Part shown: positions 33,251 to 38,305 of the stretch, one piece after another | Layout of the letters: every line of letters starts with the position of its first letter | How positions within the stretch are numbered: the first letter of the stretch is position 1 | Assembly: GCA_016872975.1 (NCBI GenBank) | Contig: VGYL01000002.1 | Coordinates: 1-38,305, forward strand | From: Planctomycetota bacterium | GTDB taxonomy: Bacteria; Planctomycetota; Phycisphaerae; Sedimentisphaerales; Anaerobacaceae | Length of the DNA stretch: 38,305 bases | Reading direction: 5' to 3' | Program-made: the position numbers and the translations under genes | The notes under the pieces: generated by a model | Seen by the model: only the letters and a program-made list of their open reading frames with translations | What the model was told of the DNA's origin: nothing | The model's database searches: none

Positions 33251-34182
33251 GATTTCCGCCTCCCCAGGAGTCTCATCATATTCCCGCTCAGGATCTTCCC
33301 TTTGTCCTGCGCGCTCAGGTTCGCGCCGCGAATCTTGCCCACGCCCGCGGTCATGGACATGTCGCAGCCGAACACGACCCGCTCCGCGCCGACCGTGGTC
33401 ACCGCCATCTCCACCGAGCCGGCGTCGGTCACACTGCCGCTGGTGTCGAGATAGACGTTCGGGGCGTGGCGGGCGGCCTTGACCGTCCATTCCCAATCCC
33501 CGCCCCCGGTGATGTGGGCGCAGATGAGCATCATCTCGGGATACCGGCGGGCCAGCTCGGCGAAATGTCCGCTGTCCGACATGTGCGGCTGGTCCTCGAC
33601 GAAGTAGTGGGAGTGCCCCGCGTGGTGCAGGATCGGCACGCCCAGCTCGATCGCCAGCTCGACGACGGGAAACACCACCGGTTCGGTGCAGGTGTGCTCG
33701 TTGTAGAGCTTGATGCCGATGAACCCACGCTCCTCGACGCACCGGCGGATGTCGTCCAAGGCCTCCGGGCCGTAGCCGGGGTTGACGTAGCAGTACCCGA
33801 GCACCCGGCCGGGGAACCGCCGCATCGCCTCGGCCGTCCACTGGTTGCATTGGCGAAACCCCTCCGCGGTCGCCGGCCGCTTCGGCGTCAGCATCGAGCA
33901 GCACAACTGGTCGATCCCCAGCTTGTCGGCCGCCTCGATCAGCTTGCGATCATCCGCCTCCCACGTCGCCCGGCTGTGGTGCACCAGGTGCGCATGGCAG
34001 TCGATGACCTTGCCTTTCGCCGGCGGGCTACCAGACGCATCGGGCACAGATTGCCCGGCCGTGCCGCCCGTCAATGGCAGTGTCGCCCCCAGGGCCACGG
34101 CCGCCGAGCTCTTCAGGAGCGTTCGTCGCGAAACACGCGGGCGCGATCCGGATAAACTCGCCGTTATCTGAGAGATAGTCAT
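33247..34182 (-). CDS. Tat-exported amidohydrolase
   Basis: A 311-residue amidohydrolase-2 family protein with Tat signal SRRTLLKSSAAVALGATLP. Metal ligands are visible: VIDCHAHLVHH (HxH), ILHHAGHSHYF, ICAHITGGGDW and FGCDMSM with the late Asp. GFIGIKLYNEHT supplies the conserved lysine strand. GGAGG lies about 8 bases before the ATG. It is coupled by ATGA to the second amidohydrolase, which lacks the HxH. This group includes decarboxylases and lactonases; the substrate is unknown. Confidence 0.9.
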   Translation of the reverse strand: MTISQITASLSGSRPRVSRRTLLKSSAAVALGATLPLTGGTAGQSVPDASGSPPAKGKVIDCHAHLVHHSRATWEADDRKLIEAADKLGIDQLCCSMLTPKRPATAEGFRQCNQWTAEAMRRFPGRVLGYCYVNPGYGPEALDDIRRCVEERGFIGIKLYNEHTCTEPVVFPVVELAIELGVPILHHAGHSHYFVEDQPHMSDSGHFAELARRYPEMMLICAHITGGGDWEWTVKAARHAPNVYLDTSGSVTDAGSVEMAVTTVGAERVVFGCDMSMTAGVGKIRGANLSAQDKGKILSGNMMRLLGRRKS

Positions 34183-34265
34183 CTGTTTCTGCCTCCTTCT
34201 ATGTCTCCCTGGCTTCTTTTTGTAGCAGGAAGATCTACGCGCGGGTCAAGAACCTACCCTGCCGA

Positions 34266-34613
34266 CTACCGCAGGTGCAGGACCAGACGTAATCCCTTTT
34301 CGATCTGCTCCATCAGGTTCGGAGGAAGGGTGCCAATCCTCTCGGTCAAGCAGGTCTTGTCTGCCGTTATGATCTGGGATACGTTGGCCACCGAGTCCTT
34401 TGGGAGTCCGGTCAATTTCTGGGGGAGGAACACATTGCCCGGTGCTTGAGCCAACCTGGTATTGGACGTGATGACGAGCGCGATCACGGTCGCGATCCGG
34501 CTGCGATTGAAGTCATCAGACTGGAGCACCAGAACCGGTCTGCGATAGCCCGGTTCCGATCCCGCAGGTTCGGGCAGACCCGCCCACCAGATTTCTCCCC
34601 GTTGGATCACCAT
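34266..34613 (-). CDS. MazF/PemK-family mRNA interferase
   Basis: A 115-residue toxin-type protein: IQRGEIWWAGLPEPAGSEPGYRRPVLVLQSDDFNRSRIATVIALVITSN is the MazF core with the R-R-P-V-L strand; SQIITADKTCLTERIGTL contains the conserved second half. It would cut mRNA at short motifs. The start overlaps the antitoxin stop by 7 bases. Confidence 0.93.
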   Translation of the reverse strand: MVIQRGEIWWAGLPEPAGSEPGYRRPVLVLQSDDFNRSRIATVIALVITSNTRLAQAPGNVFLPQKLTGLPKDSVANVSQIITADKTCLTERIGTLPPNLMEQIEKGLRLVLHLR

Positions 34614-34843
34614 TTCTCGTTGCTGATGGAGGCAATCTGAATCGCGACCAACTCCGGCTCCAGTTGGGACTTCTCTTTCGTGTAGACCTCGTCAAGCCTT
34701 TTTGTCACGTCGCCGTTCTGGTAGGCGGCCAGGTAGGCGGCCAGCGCCGCGACATAGAACTCACTCAGCGACATGCCGAGCTCTTGGGCCAACCGCTCCG
34801 TTGCCTCGTAGATCGGATTGGGTACTGAGATTTCTGTCTTCAT
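34607..34843 (-). CDS. MazE-like ribbon-helix-helix antitoxin
   Basis: A 78-residue protein from the ATG at 34843 (ATG at 34864 or 34858 possible; ribosome sites are weak for all). MKTEISVPNPIYEATERLAQELGMSLSEFYVAALAAYLA is a ribbon-helix-helix DNA-binding part; the C-terminal KSQLEPELVAIQIASISNEKW should bind the toxin. It lies directly before the toxin gene, as usual, and probably represses its own promoter. Confidence 0.87.
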   Translation of the reverse strand: MKTEISVPNPIYEATERLAQELGMSLSEFYVAALAAYLAAYQNGDVTKRLDEVYTKEKSQLEPELVAIQIASISNEKW

Positions 34844-34968
34844 GTTGTCTTTGCCCATCGACATCGGATGAACGCACCTCTAACTCCGGGTATTGTACCA
34901 CCCCCGTCAAGCCCACGCAACGTCGGGAAAATGCGGCGTAGGGCAATGGGGTGTTCGGCGACGAGGCG

Positions 34969-35090
34969 GTTTGGAGTTCCGCGCTTACGCGGGTCTGAGA
35001 GTCTTCCGGCGCGGCCGGCTCGACTCTGTAAATGCGGACGGGAAAAGGAGGGCCGGACTGTTTGACCCGCCTGAAGGCGGAACTCCAAAC
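34969..35090. mobile_element. Family A element, intact copy 2
   Basis: A 122-base element with ends GTTTGGAGTTCCGC and GCGGAACTCCAAAC, each continuing into a small hairpin (GCGCTTACGCG, CCGCCTGAAGGCGG). Read on the minus strand it aligns with copy 1 at 22831-23110 minus the nested insertion. A further end fragment (GTGGAACTCCGAAC) is at 35103-35116. It occupies most of the 338-base gap between the MazE-like gene and the Asp-box gene. Confidence 0.75.
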
Positions 35091-35202
35091 GCCACGCACA
35101 ATGTGGAACTCCGAACAGCGTTCTACATGTACCGTAGGGGCCCACCCGGGTTGAGGAGGGTGGCCAGACGCGATGCAGTGCGTTTGAGGACCTGAACGCA
35201 CT

Positions 35203-37560
35203 CTACCGAAGGGCTGGCACCGCCGGGCCGCGCCAGATGCTGCCGCCGAAGGTGGTGACGTAGAGCAGGTTGTCGTCGGCGGGGTCAAAGGTCAGACGCT
35301 GGATGTTCGAAAAGGGCAGGGCGTCGAAGGCTTGCCAGGTTTGGCCGTTGTCCTGCGAGAGCCACAGGCCCGCACCGGGGGCGCCTTCGGTGAGGGTCAT
35401 ATAGATCCAGTCTTCGTGCTTCGGGTGGAAGTAGCCGCCGAAGGTCTGGCGGGCCTGACGGCCGATTCGCTGCCACGTCTGGCCGGCGTCGGTCGTGCGC
35501 CAGAGGCCGCCGGATTGGTCGCCGCCGCCGGCGTCGCAGACGCCGACCAGGATGATGTTGCTGTTGCGCGGGTGGACGGAGAAATCTTTGGGATAGAGAA
35601 ACAGTTGCGATGCGTTGACCTTTTCCCACGTTTCGGCGCCGTCGCGGGAGCGGTACAGGCCGACGCCTTCGCTCACGAGCGGCTTGCCCTGAGCGGGCCG
35701 CATGGCGCAGATCATCGCGAAGAGTGTGCCATCGGCGTGCAGGAGCACGCGGGAGACGCGCATATTCAGCGGATGGCCCAGGCCGGTCTTCTTGAGGGTC
35801 CAGGTCTGGCCGTCGTCGGTCGATTTGTAGACCCCTTCCATGAAGACGCCGGCGTAGAGGGCGCGGGCGTCCTTCGGGCTGCGCGGGTCCAGGACGATGG
35901 ACGTGACCGGCCGCAGCGGCAGGCCCTGGGCCTCGGGTTTCCAGGAAGCGCCGAAGTCGCGGGAAATGCAGGCGCCGCCGGGACCGTTATGGCCGTGACG
36001 CTCGGAGATGATGTTGTCGTTGGGGATGTCGTGCACGTTGGAGAACGCCCCCCACATCTTGCCCGGGATTTCGGGATCGAAGGCGATCTCGTAGCAGGTG
36101 TTCCGCCAGGGGGCCCAGGTGTTCTTGTCCCACCAGATCCACGTTCTGCCGGCATTGAGGGAGCGGGCGAAGCCGATATCCGTATACGCGATGTAATGGC
36201 GGTTGGCTTCGAACGGGTCGAGGTAGTAGTTCCAGGTGGTCGTGACCACCAGGCCCGTGCAGGCCCACGCGGAGCCAGGCCCGGGCTGTTGGCCGGGGGC
36301 GGGATAGGTGTCGCCGTTGAACCACGTGGCGCCGCCATTGTGGGTGATGTACGACTGGCTCCACACCAGGATCAGGCGGTTGGGGTCGCTGTTACAGATC
36401 GCGGCGCCGAAGGGCGTGTCGCCGCCTTTGTACGACTGGCCCGCCGAGGCGGTCACGTAGTTGGGCGCGACGTTGTACTCTTTGAAGCGTGGGTCCTGGA
36501 AGTAGGTGGCCCGCCAGGTGCCGCCGCCGTCGTCGCTGCGATAGACGGTCTCATGGTGCGGCGGATGGAAGCCGGTGCTGGTATTCAGGACGTACACCGT
36601 GAGCGGTCTGGCATCCGTGGTCAGGATCTGCCGGTACTGGGCGATGGGACCGTACGACCACTGGTCGGCCTTGGTCGTGCCCAGGTTGATGCCCCGGCCC
36701 ATCGCCGATTCCCAGGTCTCGCCCCGGTCCCGGGAGCGGTAGACGCCCCCGCGCAGGATGCCGTCTTCCAGCTTGCTGGTGACGGTGCAATAGAGCATTG
36801 TGCCGGTGGCGTCGGAGCCGCCGGCGAAGCCCTGGATCTCCTTCCAGGGCAGTCCCTCGGTCTTCTCCGCCCAGGTCCGCCCGCCGTCATTGCTGCGCCA
36901 GATGCCCCGGTCCGTGGCTGCGAACATCGTATGCTCTTCGTAGGTCGTGCGTCCCCGCACGAGTTCCGAGGCGAGCGGGGACGCTCGCCCTGCGGGGACA
37001 AAGTGGAACCCCACGACTCGGCCTTGCGGACCTGGGCAGGGAGTCCACGTGAGGCCCGCATCGCGCGACAGTTGGCACCGGCCACTGCGGGTGCCCACGA
37101 GGAGCAGACGCGGATCGGAAGGGTGGATCGCGATCTCGCCGGAGAGGGAGTCCTTGAGGTCGCCGACCGGCGCAAAGGTCCGGCCGCGATCCCGACTGAC
37201 CTTCAGACGGCCGCTGGAGGAGGCGTACATCACGTTGGCATCGGTGGGGTGAAAGCCCGGACGGCACTGGGTGTCGGTCCGCAATTGGGCGTGGTGGATC
37301 ATCCGCCAGTTATGGCCGCCGTCTTCGGAGAGGTAGGCGGCGCTCATGTCGCAGTTGAGCATCATCAGGTTCGGATCGGCCGGGGAGATGGCCGGTGCGA
37401 ACATGCCCCCGCCGCCGGACAGGCCCAGGGGCTGCCAGGTGCGGATTGCGGATCTCGGATTGCGGATTGAAGACTGGCTCGCGGCATGGCCGCAGGAGGC
37501 CAATACCGCCAACACCAACACCAGGCACTCTCGGGATGAAAGAAACCTGCGGCGTCTCAT
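35203..37560 (-). CDS. Exported Asp-box/BNR-repeat (sortilin/GH74-like propeller) lipoprotein
   Basis: A 785-residue protein. The N-terminus MRRRRFLSSRECLVLVLAVLASC ends in a lipobox-like LASC (C23). At least ten Asp-box motifs (S-x-D-x-G-x-T-W) are seen, such as SEDGGHNW, SRDAGLTW, SNDGGRTW, SRDRGETW, SLNAGRTW, STDDGQTW and SQDNGQTW, which points to one or two beta-propellers as in GH74 xyloglucanases or sortilin-like proteins. No catalytic residues were identified, so an enzyme role is open. Two repeat-coded stretches are embedded: IRNPRSAIR just after the signal, and residues about 189-208 (GRASPLASELVRGRTTY) from a family C double hairpin. The start at 37560 is preceded by AAAGGTGG. Confidence 0.9.
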   Translation of the reverse strand: MRRRRFLSSRECLVLVLAVLASCGHAASQSSIRNPRSAIRTWQPLGLSGGGGMFAPAISPADPNLMMLNCDMSAAYLSEDGGHNWRMIHHAQLRTDTQCRPGFHPTDANVMYASSSGRLKVSRDRGRTFAPVGDLKDSLSGEIAIHPSDPRLLLVGTRSGRCQLSRDAGLTWTPCPGPQGRVVGFHFVPAGRASPLASELVRGRTTYEEHTMFAATDRGIWRSNDGGRTWAEKTEGLPWKEIQGFAGGSDATGTMLYCTVTSKLEDGILRGGVYRSRDRGETWESAMGRGINLGTTKADQWSYGPIAQYRQILTTDARPLTVYVLNTSTGFHPPHHETVYRSDDGGGTWRATYFQDPRFKEYNVAPNYVTASAGQSYKGGDTPFGAAICNSDPNRLILVWSQSYITHNGGATWFNGDTYPAPGQQPGPGSAWACTGLVVTTTWNYYLDPFEANRHYIAYTDIGFARSLNAGRTWIWWDKNTWAPWRNTCYEIAFDPEIPGKMWGAFSNVHDIPNDNIISERHGHNGPGGACISRDFGASWKPEAQGLPLRPVTSIVLDPRSPKDARALYAGVFMEGVYKSTDDGQTWTLKKTGLGHPLNMRVSRVLLHADGTLFAMICAMRPAQGKPLVSEGVGLYRSRDGAETWEKVNASQLFLYPKDFSVHPRNSNIILVGVCDAGGGDQSGGLWRTTDAGQTWQRIGRQARQTFGGYFHPKHEDWIYMTLTEGAPGAGLWLSQDNGQTWQAFDALPFSNIQRLTFDPADDNLLYVTTFGGSIWRGPAVPALR
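36939..36994. repeat. 56-bp double hairpin inside the Asp-box gene, family C, copy 2
   Basis: The two palindromes (arms GTGCG/CGCAC and GCGAGCG/CGCTCGC) bounded by CGTAGG and CCTGCG match copy 1 at 22988-23043 in inverse orientation, same length. The open frame is kept through it. Confidence 0.85.
37441..37472. repeat. GCGGATTGCGGAT-type repeat in the Asp-box gene
   Basis: GCGGATTGCGGATCTCGG followed by GCGGATTG; on the minus strand it codes IRNPRSAIR directly after the signal peptide. Similar in peptide to the family H repeats (RNPK), so perhaps a relative. Confidence 0.6.
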
Positions 37561-37662
37561 ACACCTGCCACCTTTCAGAATTTGTTTCACTGACGCAAAA
37601 GCACCATCCCCAAGGCCTTCCGGCCTTGGGGCTGCCACCCGATCCCCGTTATGGCATCGCCC

Positions 37663-37688
37663 GTTTGTAGTGTGCTCGTAAGAGCATA
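37663..37688. repeat. Half copy of family D next to a family E array
   Basis: GTTTGTAGTGTGCTCGTAAG followed by AGCATA is identical to the first 26 bases of the sulfatase copies; the second half is missing and an E array begins 9 bases later. Confidence 0.85.
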
Positions 37689-37696
37689 TCTATCTC

Positions 37697-37768
37697 CACG
37701 GGCGGGACGCCCGTGCTACTCATGGGCAAGATGCCCATGCTACTCATGGGCGCTCGCGCCCATGCTAC
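37697..37768. repeat. Three tandem 24-bp hairpins, family E array 2
   Basis: Units at 37697, 37721 and 37745: CACGGGCGGGACGCCCGTG, CATGGGCAAGATGCCCATG and CATGGGCGCTCGCGCCCATG, each followed by CTACT or CTAC. The last spacer gives the TAG stop of the right-edge gene. The same 24-base period as at 13179-13250. Confidence 0.85.
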
Positions 37769-38305
37769 GGGTACTGCGATTCGATTCGGACGGTCGTTGC
37801 CAGAGGTCTGCCATTCACCGTGCCCGTGAGCTCGCCCGTCGCGTGGAAGCGCACCTGCCAGCGGTCTGCGATGTTGACGCCGGCCGGCGGCACGAGCTGG
37901 ACCGAAGTCGGCTGCTGCACCTGCTCGTCCGCGATCTCGAAGACGTGCAGGAAGAGGGATCGCGCCGCGGTGCTCGGGTCGGGGTCCCCGACGCCCTGTT
38001 TGGCGTTGGGGGTCCCCGCGCCGACCTCGATCCGCCAGGGACAGATCGGCGGTCGCAGTCGCCGGTCGGTCAGATGGTTGTACTGGGCGGTGGGTTCGAG
38101 CGGGTGGCCCCAGGCCTCCTGGTCCGGCCCGCCGCGCAGGACGATCTCGGCCTCTTGGGGCAGCAGCGTATGCAGGAACATCCACGACCGGCCCTGCGAC
38201 AGGACCGTCTTGTCGCCATCCGCCTCGGGCAGACTCAGCCAATGCAGGGTGTGCTCTGCACGCCGCAAACCGTTCGATGCGAGATCGGTATGCGAAGCAG
38301 ACCCT
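37765..38305 (-). CDS. Heparinase II/III-like protein, C-terminal part (partial, start beyond right edge)
   Basis: The frame is open to the right edge, so only about 179 C-terminal residues are seen. SWMFLHTLLPQEAEIVLRGGPDQEAWGHP, then CPWRIEVGAGTP and ARSLFLHVFEI, fit the beta-sandwich end of heparinase II/III-type polysaccharide lyases (pattern LLP.GG....WRIEV....FLHV). The family call is moderate because the catalytic barrel is outside. The stop codon lies in the family E array. A family G palindrome (38244-38264) is inside the frame and codes RRAEHTLH. Confidence 0.55.
   Translation of the reverse strand, partial: GSASHTDLASNGLRRAEHTLHWLSLPEADGDKTVLSQGRSWMFLHTLLPQEAEIVLRGGPDQEAWGHPLEPTAQYNHLTDRRLRPPICPWRIEVGAGTPNAKQGVGDPDPSTAARSLFLHVFEIADEQVQQPTSVQLVPPAGVNIADRWQVRFHATGELTGTVNGRPLATTVRIESQYP
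38244..38264. repeat. Family G-like palindrome inside the right-edge gene
   Basis: GCAGGGTGTGCTCTGCACGCC agrees at 18 of 22 positions with the inverse of the copy at 32399-32419 when one extra base on each side is included. The open frame continues through it. Confidence 0.45.

Noticed and set aside
37649-38242. A 197-residue minus-strand frame at the right end
   Set aside because: Low-complexity Arg/Gly/Pro-rich translation in another frame of the heparinase-like gene, ending in repeat-coded residues (MSSMGILPMSSTG).

Overview
The window looks like a chromosomal segment of a GC-rich planctomycete, probably of the Phycisphaerae/Sedimentisphaerales kind. This is inferred from gene content: an ECF sigma factor next to a transmembrane Ser/Thr kinase with WD40 repeats, Cys-type sulfatases with Tat signals, DUF1080 proteins, a Tat-exported Gfo/Idh/MocA oxidoreductase, an Asp-box (BNR) protein, amidohydrolases and a pseudopilin. 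There is no rRNA or tRNA to confirm the taxon. Most genes lie on the minus strand.

Layout. 1-3462: kinase (cut by the left edge), an unknown protein and an ECF sigma factor in one minus-strand operon. 3538-3720: a short inverted-repeat element. 3848-7446: DUF1080 protein, tetraheme cytochrome-DUF1080 fusion and aldo/keto reductase. 7692-10349 (+): a large PEP-synthase-like phosphotransferase. 10440-13023: accessory genes, namely a nucleotidyltransferase with a small partner, a DUF1016 nuclease gene broken by a 100-bp element, and a relic of a second DUF1016 gene. 13284-22456: leucine biosynthesis (leuA, leuC, leuD, leuB) interrupted by a HEPN-like pair, two sulfatases and a four-helix-bundle gene. 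23194-24612: glucose-6-phosphate isomerase. 24779-26932 (+): Gfo/Idh/MocA oxidoreductase and pseudopilin. 27051-28040: secreted alpha/beta hydrolase. 28147-31315: adenine methyltransferase and an unknown HxH protein, visibly lower in GC. 31549-32223: small DUF2283/DUF4258/DUF104 genes. 32474-34182: two overlapping amidohydrolases. 34266-34843: MazEF-like pair. 35203-37560: Asp-box protein. 37765-edge: end of a heparinase II/III-like protein.

How the genes work together. LeuA, LeuCD and LeuB make up the leucine branch from 2-oxoisovalerate to 2-oxoisocaproate (before transamination). The sulfatases, DUF1080 proteins, Gfo/Idh/MocA oxidoreductase, esterase-like hydrolase and heparinase-like protein suggest breakdown of sulfated or complex polysaccharides at the cell envelope. 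The accessory islands hold toxin-antitoxin or defence-type modules.

The most unusual feature is the amount and variety of small palindromic repeats. At least seven families can be told apart by eye (called A to H plus two MITE-like elements here). Several sit inside reading frames without breaking them. A 57-bp element codes for the same 19 residues in both sulfatases, a 56-bp double hairpin lies in the Asp-box protein, an AT-rich repeat codes for protein ends (RNSKQ, RNPKQ), and hairpins in DUF1016 code for PQAVAQ-like peptides. One element is inserted in the tip of another, and removing it restores the older one. The 100-bp element in DUF1016 leaves direct repeats, and removing it restores the frame. 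This resembles the in-frame palindromic elements known from Rickettsia, but in an unrelated lineage, and is the best candidate here for an undescribed system.
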